Below are positions 23,001 through 38,000 of a stretch of DNA of 64,000 bases, piece after piece. The notes under the pieces were generated by a model, which saw nothing but the letters and a program-made list of their open reading frames with translations, had not been told where the DNA came from and ran no database searches. Every line of letters starts with the position of its first letter. Position 1 is the stretch's first letter. The DNA comes from Colius striatus. Lineage: Eukaryota; Chordata; Aves; Coliiformes; Coliidae. The stretch spans positions 9,390,915-9,454,914 of the forward strand of contig NC_084771.1 in the NCBI RefSeq assembly GCF_028858725.1, written 5' to 3'. A program made the translations under genes and the position numbers.

Positions 23001-26000
23001 GAAATAACTGAATGATTTACATAATTGAGAAGTTCCACTATTGAGAATATAAACTAAGAAATACACTTAAGTATATGAAAAATCTACTTGCATTAATAAG
23101 CCTGGAGATATTGAGAAGTTACACCAGTACTTTGGTGTTCTAAGAGAAATTCAACCATATTTTCCCTCCTTTTGAAAGGTCTGTGAACTAGCAACTGTGA
23201 AACGCCCTCAAGAGAGAAGCTACATGCTCCAGCGGTGGCAAGATGAAGGAGGCGTGATGATCATCGGCTATGAGATGTATCGGAATCTTGCCCAGGGCAG
23301 GAATGTGAAGAGTAGAAAACTGAAAGAAATATTTAATAAAGCTTTAGTTGATCCAGGTAAGTGAAAATGAATATAAGTATGCATTATGTATACGTTTTAC
23401 TTTCTAGTTTGTGTACTATTGTTGCAAATGGAAATCTGTTGGGCAATGAATTCTAAACCATAACGTTAGTGAGAGTTATCAGATTTCCTTGGTTGACTTT
23501 TTGTGCGTAACAGAAACAGTCATTCAGAAACTATCCCAGATCCTTTGGTAAATAGACTTCGACAACAGTCTTTTCTGTTAGATCAAAAGCAGAAATGACC
23601 ACAGGATAATGCACTGGAACTTTTCCTACTAAGTGTCTCTTTTGCTAACCTTGCTTTCTTTGCAAGGTAATTTCAAGTGACTCTGTTGGGAACTTAAGGC
23701 TGTTTTAATGTGCTGGTCTGGTACAACCACAAGCTCCTTTATCCTTGATAGAAATCTACTGTTAAGGGATGAGCTACACATGAAAAATAGTTGAGAGTGC
23801 ACTTCAGATGTGTGAACAAGCAAGTGTTAAGTACTAATGAACCGACTGCAGACAAAGCACTCAGGTTTTTTTCAGTCTAAGAAACAGATGTCTGGTTTAA
23901 GCTCAGCTGAACAAAATTATGTGAGTGTGTATGTAAGCACTTGAAAGTGTTCCAGGTTAATATAACTCATCTGTCAGATGGTCACCAAAAAGAACTAAAC
24001 ATTTTAAGATTGGCAAGTTTAACCAAAATAGCAAAATTATTGTGCAAGTTCTGAACTAGCAGCTGATACCTGAAAACAACTGGTTTAGAATTGTGCCTGG
24101 TGAGCTTCGTTCTGTGAGGTTTCAAATAATGGCAGACCCTTGAGTTTTGTTCTAACAGGCAAAGGGATTCTTCTAATGGGAAAAATAGCGTTGTGATCAT
24201 TGGCATTGACCAGTTGGAGTTGACATCTCCAGCTCTGCAGAAAGCTTGTTTGAGCATTAATCAGTTTTCTGTCAGTTTGACTCACCAAACCATGCAGTTG
24301 GGAAGTTCCAGTACAAGAACTGATGAATTATTTTTGTGATGCTGTTGAATCTACTTGCATTACTTAAGCAGTGAAGCAGATGCCCTTTTTGTCAGTGGAT
24401 TTTCTAACTCCTTGTGTTAATGCTGCAGTTACTAGTAATTCAAAACATTGTGGGGGGATACGACCCTGTGCTGTCAGTCTTATTCTCTATCTGATGTGCT
24501 CAGGATATTGCATTTATTGATGATGTTGCCAGGAAAGTCTAAGTCAGAGGAGTTGTGAACTGCTCTCTTGAAGTAGTGGTGACAGGAAGGTAGCCTGACA
24601 GGACAGTAGTTTTGTATTCAGTGAGTCAGATGTGGGAGCAATGATGAAATAACATGTTAAACACTCTTACAGGGATGGTTTTTTGTAGAAAGATAAGGGA
24701 GGCTACACATAGGGGTTGGTATAATAATTATTTTTATGTTGCTTCAAGTCTGTCTCTATTTTAACTAATTAAACAAAGGCAGGAGTGTTCATCATTTTAG
24801 TATCCATTGGTTTCTGGAGTAATTTAGATTGGCTAAATGAATGAGAAGTATCTTGACACGACTGTTATTCATTTCTTGCTGTCTTCATGAATTACTTTGG
24901 CAATATAGCAGGCTGCCAGTAAAAGAGTTATGAAGCTATGTGCTGGCTTACTGCTGTGACTGTAAATAGGAAAACTTCTGCCTCTGGGAGCATCTTTAAT
25001 TTTAAAAGTTGCAAATTTGGTATTTGAGCAATAATGTAATGATGTGTGTCTGGTTAAAATAAATACTGCCAGGGTAGACAGAATCTGTAGGAGAAGCTTG
25101 TGTTGCACTCTATACTACAGAAGAGGGGACCAGAGGGGGAAGGTTTAGCCAAAGTTTATGGGTGGAGAAGTGATTTCATTAATTAACTAGCTCTGCTATG
25201 TGAAATAATAGCAGGATTATAGACACATGCAGAGCAACAAATGTTTTCCCATGATGCTCTGTGCAGCTGATGCAATGCTGTTGGGTTTATTGATAGCTGT
25301 TTTGCTTTGTTTACAGCATTTCAATAACTAGTTTTTTTAACTTGTTACTACTAATAAAAATTCCATTACTGTTTAACTTGGAAACTACTCTTTAATTGAC
25401 AGTTGCATAAAGCAGACTTAAGTTCTTATAGGCTTGAGAGGAAGAAGGACTGTGTGTGTATCTGTATATCTGTCACTGAGTATGTTTTATGTGTATCGAT
25501 ACATTAACGTGCAAGTACAGCAAGAAGAATAAGAAGATTGTGATCTTCGAGGAAGGATTGAAGCTGTAAAGCTTTTTAGCCTAGAAAACAGTGAACTTGA
25601 CAAGTTTTCCATCATGTAAGAGCTGGTTGCTGAAATGACTCTTTATCGGTTGTTGTTTAAATCAGTTGCAGAAATAAAGGGCAGAAGGCACTCTGACTTG
25701 CAGCAGAGATCATTTAAATTAGGTGTTATTGCACAGTGTTGGAGCAAAAGGGAGAGGTCATGGAATTTCCTAGTTGTGTCAGCAAGGGTATGTCCCTTTC
25801 TCCTAGCTCTTATCTCAGATGAAGAAAATGGACGAAATGATCCCTTGAGGTGCCTTTGCGTTATACATTCCTTTATAATATTTTGAGGAATGTTCTGTCT
25901 GTAATGGATTGCATTCATGTTTTTTGAGAACAAGGAAAAAAATCCACAAATTACTGAAAATCCCGGCCACTGAATTGTGGCCAAGATGTTAGTTCAAGAT

Positions 26001-29000
26001 ATCCGTACTACGTGCCTGCCAAACAGAATACAAATCATTTTACTTAGAGAGTTTTTTCATATTTCTACTGTCATTCACTTATCCTAAACAGCATTTTTGA
26101 GGTGGGTTTTTTGGTTTGGTTTGCTTTTATTTATAACTAACTACTTCATGTTAATGAATCACAGTCTTTACTGAAACTGATTTCTGAGGTATTTGCACAT
26201 TTTTGATTGCTATCTATCATTAAGACTTCATTATCCTTCTTCTCTAATGTACTTTGATTCTAATTCTAAACATAATGTGCTAGACCAAATCTATTTCAGA
26301 GAATGTGCAAGCTGTCACATCTGGTGGGGAGATGTTGCAAATCTTTACAAACACTTCAGCTCTAGAAAACTTATCCAAGCCACTTCAGTTACACTGTACA
26401 CTGCAGGAACAGCTTACTTTTGCTAGTCTTCAGGAGCTATTAGAATGAGGGCAAGAGAAAGGATGTGTCACTTAAGAGGTGTTTGCTTAAAAGTAAAAGC
26501 AGGCTTTGTATGTAACCACTCAGTGTTTTACCTGCTGTCAAAACTGGGGAACAAAAGTTGTGGAATAATAAGGAGAACTGTTTCTGTGGCAGATATGAAA
26601 ATAAATGAGTAGGTAGGCTTAGAGAAGTCTCAGTGTGTTTGGTGTTTGTGTGTGGATTCTCATCATTATCTCCTAGACTTGGTTAAAATGAATTCTTTTT
26701 TTTCTCTGCTTGGAAAAGAAATACCTTCTTGATTCCTTTCCTGTTAGCATGTAAAGTTTAAATCACTTTTTCACACTTCAAATGGAATGATTAAGATGCC
26801 TGGCACTGGCATTAAATCGTGCAAGTGATCAGAGGTGTAACTGATCCTCTGTTGGTGGTCGCTGCTCTAGACTTCATTTTCTTCTATACAAGGCAGTTTA
26901 GTCTGAGGAAAAACTTTCTTGATAAGATAAAAGATTGGATTGCCCATGCTCATAAATACTCCTTTGCCACCTCAAGTATCAGCTGTTTTACAGCTGAATA
27001 GATGAACCCAGCTGATGGCTTTGTACAGCGTTTTTCAAAGTTGCATAAACCTGACTTCAGCTGACCTCGTGGTTGATAGTACTGGAATTGAGGTCAGGTT
27101 TAGATCTGGTAAAACATTCCTTCTAAGTTACTAGTTGGAACCTAGAACATCTTTTTCTCCTTTCAAGAAAGGAGTTTCCTGAAGTTACCCAAATCTGAAA
27201 ACCATTAGTGTATCGGTCTGTTCCTCCAGGTTTGGTAATGTTTATTTTAGACCCCAAATTGTAACACTTAATAATTTTATTGGAATTGCTTTGCATACCA
27301 TGGAAATGTAATGTGATGTGGTTTGACATTCCTTGTGCAACTCACCTAAAACAGCAGTGTAGAGTCCTTGGGTTTATCCTCTGGAAGAAAGCCGAGGACA
27401 TTTCTGCAGTGACTTTGAGCTGCAAGATGGCAATTTGCTTGTCTGTAATTCTAATGAGATTTGCTTGTATCTTGTCTAAGATAAGACTTTTGATTGCATT
27501 GTTTACCCCTCTTGATACTGACCTTAATGAAAAATTACTGTTTACCTGATCTTTGGTGTTCTGTGGAATTGAGAGAGCCCCAGTAGATGGCAGCCTGGGC
27601 TGGATTTGAGGAACAGGTTTATGAAGTTTTGACAGGGTGAATGGAAATGTGCACATTCACACACTATAACTGCATGGATAGGTAATTTTTGTAGGAATAT
27701 ATTACAAAGCTGTATTTAATCCATTAATTCCCATGAAGACTTTTCAAGCAACAGGCTGTAGTTTGCCAGAATGGCTGTTGGGAATGCTCGTCCCAAGGCT
27801 TGAGAACCTTAACGATGCTAAAAAACCCACCGCATAACACTCTCACTCACTCTCTCTCACTCACACTCACCCCCCCCAACTTTAAAAGATCCATAATGAC
27901 ATTAGTAGAACAAATTTTGGATTCTTTAAGCTGCTAGTTTCTTTCTGGTTATAAATATTCAAGTGAGCTAATGTTGTTTCTTTCTAGGCCCCGACTTTGT
28001 TGTTTGTGATGAAGGGCACATACTAAAAAACGAAGCATCTGCTGTTTCTAAGGCCATGAATTCCATTCGATCCAGGAGAAGAATAATTCTTACAGGAACA
28101 CCACTGCAAAATAATCTTATAGAATGTGAGTAGTTCTCTGGTTTAAGTGTTTCTTTTCTTGAACATACAATGGATGGACCAGGTCTTGCAGCAGCATCAG
28201 TTTAAATTGTTATAAATCATTGTAGAGCAGTGTTCTTAGTGACCTTAGTAAACAGTGATTCATAGTACTGTCTTGGGAAATTAATTTAAACTGGCTTGTA
28301 ACATTTGCCTCTGCTTCTTTTAATGTGTTGGAATGGTTTTCTTCCTCTTGATTAATATACTTTTGAATCTATTTAACAATTACTGCAAATATGATTTTGT
28401 TATATGATTGTTTTGGTGTACAGCAGCTTTCAGACTTTGTGTAACAAACATGATGAGATGGTTTTAAACCTGACATGAAATTTAGAAGCTAGCTCTATGC
28501 CTTCTGTATGTGTCAATTTAAGGTGCCCTTTGTGGAAAGTGTTGAGGCTGTTTGGGTTTCTTTACTCAGCAGAAAGTCCTTTGTTTTATGTGACACACAT
28601 AAAATACGACATGACACGTTTATTTTCTGTTACTATTAATCCCAGTACTGCACTTTCCATTTTGAACCACTCAAGTCTGGTCTTTTTGTCCTAGATCACT
28701 GCATGGTTAACTTTATTAAGGAGAATTTGCTTGGCTCAATTAAGGAGTTCCGAAACCGATTTATAAATCCCATTCAGAATGGTCAGTGTGCAGACTCTAC
28801 CCTGGTAGATGTCAGAGTGATGAAGAAGCGTGCACATATTCTCTATGAGATGTTAGCTGGATGTGTTCAGGTAAGAACAGTTCTACTGGAACTAATTCCT
28901 TGAATTAGCTGCAGGGAGGGGGAGTTATCTCTTTCCAATAAAAGCACTCAAAGGCCTGTAAACTTGCTCCACTGAGTTCAGCTGTTATTGTTGACTGAAA

Positions 29001-32000
29001 TACTTTCACTAGTTTCTGCATCTCTGCATTATCTGTTATGACTAGAAAAACTTTACAAAAATTTCACAGGGTTTATCAAAATGTCAGTGTATCCTAAAGC
29101 AAGACACACACAACTGTCAGAGAATCCATCTCTTTTCCTGTGTGGAGACTGGAAAGTTAAATTGCTTTGCAATAGTCTCTTTTAATTCCATGTACACATT
29201 TAAAGAATAAACATGTAAAAGCTGAAATGCCTTAAAAACTGTATGGAAGGTTGGTGATCTGTAGTTTGTAACTTGGTTCTGAATTCCTATTTTCTTCCTA
29301 ATTTGTGAGAATCAAGACAATGAGGAAGAGGGGAAGAGGAAGATGAATCCAATTCAAAAGGGTGAAGAACATGTTACTTTACAGACCTTAGATGAAAAAC
29401 CAAAACAAAACTGCCTAGTTTTCCTGAATGATGGTTGGATTCCTTTCTCTTCAGTTAATCTGCTGTGATGTCACACTTCTTGTGCTGTCTGCATGGTTTT
29501 ACTGCTCTTCTGCTTTATAAACCCAGACACTGGCTACCTAATCCAGTGCTACATGTCTTTTCCCCCTGTGCAGTTGTTGGTAGTCAGTTAAATAGCCCAA
29601 GTGGACATGAGCTGGGTGAAATGGTCATAGTGGGATAATCCCACAAGCAGATATTTCTCTTTGAAAGAAGTGAAAAGGTTTGTGGAAGCATGTGATGAGG
29701 CTGATGGAGAACCTCCTATCATAAAATTATGATCTTGGAAATAATGAATAGTAGTGAGAGAATAGGGTACATTGTTCTGAATATGGATAGAGCAGTGCAG
29801 GAGCACAAACCAAAAGGCAGAACAAGAACATCAATAGCAAGTATATCTTACGCGTCTTCAGATGCTGGGTGCCCCATGTTTGTGCATTGTTGGACAGAGC
29901 CCAGATGGATTTTCTCACTGTATGCTGTGCAGAGCAGATCTGTCCAGAGAGAGCAGCTCTGCCTTTTGCTCTTTGAGCTACTGTATCATTTCCTTAGGAG
30001 AAAGCAACTCTTGTTGCTAAAGGATGTTCTCATGAGAGCATCTTGAAGCACTTCCAGATGACAGCAAGGCCATGCAAGTGGCATAATCACCTCTACCAAG
30101 TGGGAGCTGCCTGCAGGCTCCTCTGTTGCAGTGAGCTAGCTGAGGATATCTTGCAGCCAAGGAGTTTGTGCAGTAGAGCACAGGCAGGTTAGCTCTGATA
30201 AAGGTCACTTAGCTCCTAAACATGCAGCGATCTTCTGGTCAGGATCAGTACACCTAAATGTTAGATAAAATACACAAGAGTCAAAAACAATGAAGTACAT
30301 TTTGCATTACCTTAAACAAGTATTCAGAAGCAATATCCTCTAAACCAGAAAATGATTAACCTGAGTGTGAATTATCTGTGATAGACATTGTTATTAGCTG
30401 CTGCAGTTACCCAGGCTTACACAAAAAATAGGGTTTAGTATTTAAAGAAACCCACAAAAGTAGTTAGCAGAGCAGCTGCTGAAGTTGCAGTCAACTTTGC
30501 AAGGACTTGGAACTGGAATATGGGATTAACAGATCATATACTTTTGACTAGACAACTGCATTTACTAGCTAGGATGGGCTTCTGCAGAGAGTGCTTGTAA
30601 TTGGATTGTATTTAGTGGGCTCTTTTTTTTCCCCCTTTGTGGTTGGAAAGCATCTGAATCATTGTAATTCATGCATGGTGCTTTGTTGTTCAAGGTGCCA
30701 GAAGTTCTTAAGCTCTTAGCAGCCCTTTTCATGTTTATATGACTAAAGTACTGCTTATAAAATTACAGAGGAAAGATTACACAGCATTAACAAAGTTCCT
30801 CCCACCAAAATACGAGTATGTTCTGGAAGTTCGAATGACACCTATTCAGTGCAAACTCTACCAATACTACTTGGATCATTTGACAGGTATGTGCCTCCAG
30901 TTCTCTCAGGTAACAAGAGTGATGGTCATTTAATAAGGAACTTTTTGCTGTAGTTGGTAGGTTGGGGGTGGGGGTTCAATGTATTATTGCTGATACAGAT
31001 GTATTTGTCTGCTTCCTGTAAGATTTCCCTTAGCTCTGAAACTTAATTATAGCAGAACACTTGGTGGCACAGAAACTTTTTTTTTTAAGGACTAATAAGA
31101 CTTTATCCCTTAACAGTAGTCCACCTTCAGCTTTTGGTTCATCTCTTTTTTCCTCCTTTTCTAAACACCAAGCTTAAGTAGTGTATTACTCTTCCAAGAT
31201 ACTGACTGTAAGACTGATGGGAGACAATGCAAAATTGAGCAGTTACCTTTCATTGTTAGGCCAACTGAAGCTGTTATTTGAATACTGGCTCTTCTGTGGA
31301 ACTATCTCTTCTTTTGTTCTCAAAATCCACAAGTCTGATTTTCACAGTGAGGGTGCTTTTCCTCAGCTTTCAGTTGTGCCGGTTTATTATTGTTGTATTC
31401 TCTTACTAAGCCACCTGTCTGAAAAATGCCTGTCTGGTGCTGATAAATTTATTGCTTAAAAACCATATTTTTGTATTCTGGTTACTCTCCCAAGTTTAAT
31501 TACAGGAAAGATTAATTATATCTCAAATTAAGCTATGATATATAGCAGTATGAAATTCACTGTGTTATCTTAATGACTTCAGATTCTGGGTAGTGCAGTT
31601 TGTGATTTCCTAGATAACTGCCAGCTAGATTTCTTTTCCAAAGTCCTGATGTGTGTTGCCTATTTGGTCAAGATAAAGATGGAGGGAGTTTTGAAGGACC
31701 AATGAAAGTTATTTCCCTTCTGCTGATGCCTCCAGTAATAACTGCCAACTGCCCCCTTTGCCCTTTAAAGGAACAAAAACTCTGGTTTACTTTTAAAAAT
31801 ATAACCCAAACCAGAGACCACCACCACCTCCCCCTTATTTCCAAGCCCAAACCTTTATGTGTAGTGCTGATTCCTAATTAGTTCTGTGCTGCAATCTGTT
31901 CTGTTGGCTCTTCTTTATAGAAATGTTCTGAAGAGCAGGTTATTTGTGTTCTGTTTATTTCTGCATCACAGTAAATGCCTTCTGAAAGCTAGTAGCTCTA

Positions 32001-35000
32001 AAATGGTAAGCTATTAACTTTACAGGCATGAGTCAAAATGAATTTGGTTAAATCTTTTTAGCTCTTCATAGGAACTTTTTAATCACAGCAGGGTAGTTTA
32101 GTAGGTTATCTTTGTCCTATTTCCAATACAAAGCAAAGCTGCTTTTGTAATTCCAGACTCCCAACACTTTGTTGGTCTGCCATGTTTTTAGATGGCAATG
32201 TAAATCTTTTACAGGTCATTGAGTAGCCAGCATTGTATGTTGTTTGCTTACTTTTGACAGGTCTTTACATTCAATGGCTTTCAATACTTCCTTTTTTAAT
32301 AAAGCTGGCAGCCAATAAGAAGTAGCCCTTTGTCCAGTGTCAAAGTTAAGGGAAAGGTTTGCTCTGGTAAAAAGCCTATTACAGTGAGCTTCAAATATGC
32401 CACGTTGTTGGAGCTAGGTAAAGCAAAAGCCCTGCACAAGCAAAGGAAGAGATCCCCACTTCCCGTGGGCAGGCAGGTATTCAGCCATCCCCAGGACAGC
32501 AGGGCTCCAGCACATGAGGGGCTGGAACACACTAGCGAAGACGAACACCATCACTCCAAACATCTCCTCCTTCCTCCTCCCAGCTTTATGATATGGTCTG
32601 GGATATGCCTGGGGACTGTTGGGGTCAGTTGTCCTGGCTGTGTCCCCTCCCAGCTGCTTGTACACCCCAAGCCTCTTTCCTGGTGGAATGAGGAGCAGAA
32701 CAGGCCTTGATCCTGTACAAGCCCTGCTCAGCAGGCACGAAACCATCCCTGTGTTATCAGCACTGTTCCAGCACAAATCTGAAACACAGCCCTGTACCAG
32801 CTACTGTGAAGGACATTAACTCCATCCCAGCCAAAACCAGTCCAAGGCATTTACTGGGATTGCTTGTGCATTGAGCAAGTGCATTGAACAAGCTCTGTGC
32901 CTATTCTGCCGTAGACATATGATGGTTATGATGCAATAAATACTATTTTTTGCAGGTATACATGCCTTAAATTATGCATATAATAAATATGAAAAACAGT
33001 GTTTCAAGAACCTAAAGTGAATGTGCTGCTTAATGAGAAACTGAGACTACAAAAAGAAAGTTAGCTCTGTGAACATTCTACTCCTTTGCACTAATTTGTG
33101 CTTGGAGAATCAAAAATAGGCTGGACTTTTAAAAGATTCTTTATTGTTACAGAGTACTGCAGCATTAAAAGTCATTAAATAAAGGTAGCTCAAAATAGCA
33201 CATCAAATTCATTGAAACCTCCATTTTATTTTGTGTGTTCTACCTCAGTCTGCTTTTACAAATCCTAAATAGACATGACTGTCCTTTGGAGAGAATTTGG
33301 ATTTGTTCCTGTACTGAGGAAAATGTGCTTTTATGTCAAAATGTAATTGTGTTTCTCATTATCAAGAAAAGAGGGAAAATCTAATTTCAACAACTTTAAC
33401 TAGGAAAAAAATGCCTGTGACTCAGTAAGTTGACCTCTTTTACAAGAGATGCTGCAATCTAATGTGCATCTGGAAAGAACAGTCAGTACTGCACTAACAG
33501 ATTGTTCAAAGGAGGAAAAGTATATGGCAAACTTCAAGGTTTCATTCTAAAACCTGAACTTTGTTGTCAGGTGTAGGTAGTGGCAATGAAGGTGGAAGAG
33601 GCAAAGCTGGAGCTAAACTATTCCAGGATTTCCAGATGTTGAGCAGAATCTGGACTCACCCTTGGTGTTTGCAGCTGGACTATATTAGCAAAGAAAATAA
33701 GGTAAATTAGATATATCAAAATACTCTCTCTTGAGAACTTTCCAAATAAGCTTGGCCAAATGCTAGGTAAAGTTTCATCACGTGAATGGAAATCTTTGTT
33801 GCTGTGGGGTAATTTTGCTGCTGTTTTTGTCATGTTTTTGTTCCTGGGTATGTTGTCGTTCTTAAAACATTTTGCAAGGCCAACTCTTTGTAGAACATAC
33901 CATTATTTAAACGAAGAATAAGCAGATGGCTGAAGCTTTAGTGAAATCTTGGGGAGAAGCATACTTAATAAACTTCCTGGTTTTTCTCTTTTGAGGGCTA
34001 TTTTGATGAAGACAGCATGGATGACTTCATCGCTTCAGACTCCGATGAAACTTCAATGAGCTTAAGTTCTGATGATTATGCAAAGTAATTGAGCTTCTAC
34101 TTGTTGTTGTTTGTCAGTTTTATTGCCCTAAACTTTAATGTTTTCCATCTAAGTGAATGATTTTTATTTTATATATGTGTCAGAATATGTCCTCTAGCAG
34201 TAGACCTTCTTGAAGTAATGGAATGTGCAATGTTACCTTCCTAGGAAAAAAAAATCCAAGGGAAAAAAGGTGAAGAAAGAATGTAGCTCAAGTGGAAGTG
34301 GCAGTGATAATGATGTTGAAGTCATTAAAGTCTGGAATTCAAGATCTCGTGGAGGTGGAGAAGGAAATGCAGAAGAACTTGTAAACAACCCTCCATCTGT
34401 TACGAAATCAGATGAAGGTGAGTGTAATATGCAAGTAAATTAAGTACAAGGCAGATTCGTTTTGTAAAAGAGGAATTGAGAGGGCTGTCAGCAATTCTGC
34501 TGTGTTGCCAAGTGGCAGATTCCTTCATTCCATCAACTGCTACTATGTTTCAGCTCCTGCCACTGCTAATAACATACTAGTTCTGGAAGGGCATCACTTT
34601 AGAGCTCAGGGTCCTGTGTCAGGGAAGCTGTACACTTGATTTTTTAAGTTCATTAAGTACAAAATTTTACAAAGTTAACAGAAGAACTCTGCTGCTTTTC
34701 ATCTCTTTTTAAACATATTGGTGACAGGTTAATGGAAAGATGAAGAAATAGGCATAGCATTCATTGTTGCACCTGTAATTTGCAATGAGTGTTGAGCAAT
34801 CAGATCCAATGCAGCAGGAACAGGAGACCTCTTTGAAACTTGTTGCTTAAAACTGCTTACATTTTGATGTTTTAATTTTCCATTCATAATCTAGCTTTTG
34901 TCTTGTACCTAGTAACATTGTTTTCTGATTGTATCATTTATTGTCTAATCACTTCCCCTAAATAATTGGTTTTTTGGGGACAGTTGAGATGAGGCTTTTT

Positions 35001-38000
35001 CGTGGTCCCCATCCTAATGTATCCCTGTTGTAAACGTGTAAGGGAAAGAGTGTGTGTGTGTTGGTGTGTAAAATACAGGCAGATTAAATGCATTGAAGTA
35101 ATTACTTGCATTGTAGTCAGGATGAGTTTCTGTCTCTGGAACACTTAAATGTTTACCTCTTGTTCAATTTAATGTAGGTTTGTGGGCAGACTTTTTGTCT
35201 TATTGCAGCTGGTGGAGGCTCTTCTGCTATGAGTGAAGACAGAAATAGATGTGTATAAGATTTTCCCACAGCACACCTAGATCTGTTATTTGGTTAACTT
35301 GTTCAGTCTTTGTTCTGGTTTCTTTAACAGCTTGTATGAAGGCAGGTGCCAATGTGATGTGTTCTTGTTGGAAACAAAGTTGTTGTTAAATACTCTCGTG
35401 GAAAAGATGGAGATGGTAGAACTATTTGTGCAAATGCCCTGCCACTCAAAAAGGGGATTTGTGTCTTAGTGATGACTTATGCTATGGATAACTGTTAATC
35501 TGATCACTGCTAGTAGTGCAAACACTGGCTTTTTTGTCTATTTAACTTCCTCCATAGCAGTTAAGTCTAATAATTAGGAACCAATTCTGTAGCTCACGTT
35601 TCAAAGCATACCTTTTTTACTTTGGTTTTTATAGGTAAACCTACATCCTCTTCCAATCCTGGTAGCCCAGCACCAGACTGGTACAAAGACTTTGTCACTG
35701 ATGCAGATGCTGAAGTGTTGGAACATTCTGGCAAAATGGTGCTTCTCTTTGAAATTCTTCGAATGGCAGAGGAGCTTGGAGACAAAGTGTAAGCTCCAGA
35801 AATATTTTCAATGACCTTATAAATATGTTGATCTGACAGTCTTCATGATGCTGTAGCTCAGTTGTCTGAAACAAATGTGCATACTCCATTCATTTTTACC
35901 AGTGACTCTTCCCATACATGCATGTTTTCCACTCCCTGTGTCTAGAAAGGCTGTTTGTTTTAAAGGTAACATCAGAGTGGGGAGAGAAGAAACATGAAGT
36001 TACACAATAATTAAAATAACCTCAGAGTGTATTTTGTGTTTCCTTGTTTCTGTTTTCAGCCTAGTGTTTAGCCAGTCCCTAATATCTCTGGATTTGATAG
36101 AGGATTTTCTGGAGCTGGCCAACAGGGAGAAAACCGAGAAAGAGAAGCCTCCTATTTATAAAGGTGAGTGTCACCTTGAGCAATTGCAAAGCTAAGAACT
36201 GTTTCACAAGTTATTATTGAAGTAATTGCTTTCATCAGAAGTATTGTATGCTCTGTACTATTCCTGGAGTTGGCAGGATTATTGATCTCCTCCTGCAGGT
36301 GGTCTCTCGTATCCCATTATGAGCTCTTGATTCTGATTTCATTCTATATCATCCATGCTTAACATACCCTGAGCAGATTAAATGTTCTTCATCTGAAAGC
36401 AGAGAAGGCAATATGTTAAATTCTGCACAAAATGATGTTATATGCTGATGTGTGGCAAATTCTGATCCTTCCTACTGAGAGATACTTAAGGAAAATTAGA
36501 CTGCTTTAAAACAGCATGTAGAACATGCAGAATATGAACTTAGGCTCTGCAAGTACTGTAGTAGATTGTTTTATGGACTTCATAAGGGGGCAGAGTGTTG
36601 AATTAATACTATATTAATAGTGATGCCCAAATGGTGAGGAATTTCTGACTAGCCAGACATCCTCTGTGTAGGATGTTTCTTCTTTTCACTCTGTGAGACC
36701 CTCCCAGAGCTCCTAATGATGCAGTTCATTTGAAGTTTGGTTCCCAGTACATGTTGATTGAAGAATCCCTTTGAATCTGCCATTCCTTTCAAATATCTTA
36801 TTTTTAAGCATAAACATGTTGAACAGTTGCATAAGAGAAATGTGCCTTAGTGATACCACCACCATAGATAGATGAAGATGTCCAGTGTGTGTCTCTCACT
36901 CATTTATTGTTTCTGACTGTTGCTTCCTTAGCTTCTGAACCTTTGTCATCTTCAGATGTTAAGAGCTGACTGTATTTTATGGATTTTTGTGCCTTTTGTC
37001 TGAGATAATGTTTTAAGATATGGGGTTTTCATTTGTGGTAGGTCTCTTTGTAAGCAGTTAGACTGTGAATCATAGCAAGATCCACCAAATAGAGACCTTC
37101 CTGATGTAATGCAACAGTCTGTTTCTCATAATTGATTATTGTGTAACATGAAACTACACAGATCAATTAGAAAAGTACCATTAGTGCTATAATAGCTGAA
37201 GATTAGGTGTGAAGTTACTCTTTAAAATTAACTTTGGCTAAGATACATCTCTGCATGTACAGCTAGAAACAGTGAAAAATAAGAGGAAATACCTCTAAAA
37301 ATCTCAGATCTTTTCAAATACTTCAATTAAAATGTAACCTTGGAACATCTCTGGATTATAACCTTATATCTTTAAATCCCAATCTGTATAAAGTTACTTT
37401 GAGGAGTTTCATTTCATACCAGTTGATTTTTGTGTGAAAAATAACAGAACCTTAAGAAGAGACAGATAGTGATAGATAAGGGGTAGCTGCTGGATTAGGG
37501 GTAGCTGCTGGATACTTTTTGTAAGGTAAAATTAAATTGCCAACATTTCTTTTATTCCATTGTGGACACAATTAGTTTAGGATTTACAGGATCTGTTACA
37601 GGCTTGTGGGTGATCCTTGTCATCACAAATGCCATTATTTACTGTCATGTTACATAGTTGATATTTTGTTATGCAAGCTTGACTACATCATTTTCAAGAT
37701 ATGCCTGGGGCACTCAGGAACATTCTCTATCTTGAATAACCTATAGTCTTCTTCCATTGTCTGAAGCATCAGAGGGTTTTCTGTTACATATTTGTTCTTT
37801 CACTGTTTAGAGGGTTGTATATATTTAGTATTATCAGTCTGGTTACTTTTGCAACCTACTTTTAATAATTTGACCATTTACATTTATAGGAGAAGGAAAA
37901 TGGTTCAGAAACATTGATTACTATCGCTTAGATGGTTCAACTACGGCTCAGTCAAGAAAGAAATGGGCTGAAGAGTTTAATGATGAAACTAATGTGAGGT

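Noticed and set aside
32330..32776. Open frames of 120-126 codons on both strands near 32.5 kb in intron 22
   Set aside because: They fall within the LTR-type fragment, which is noncoding; no viral protein motif is present.
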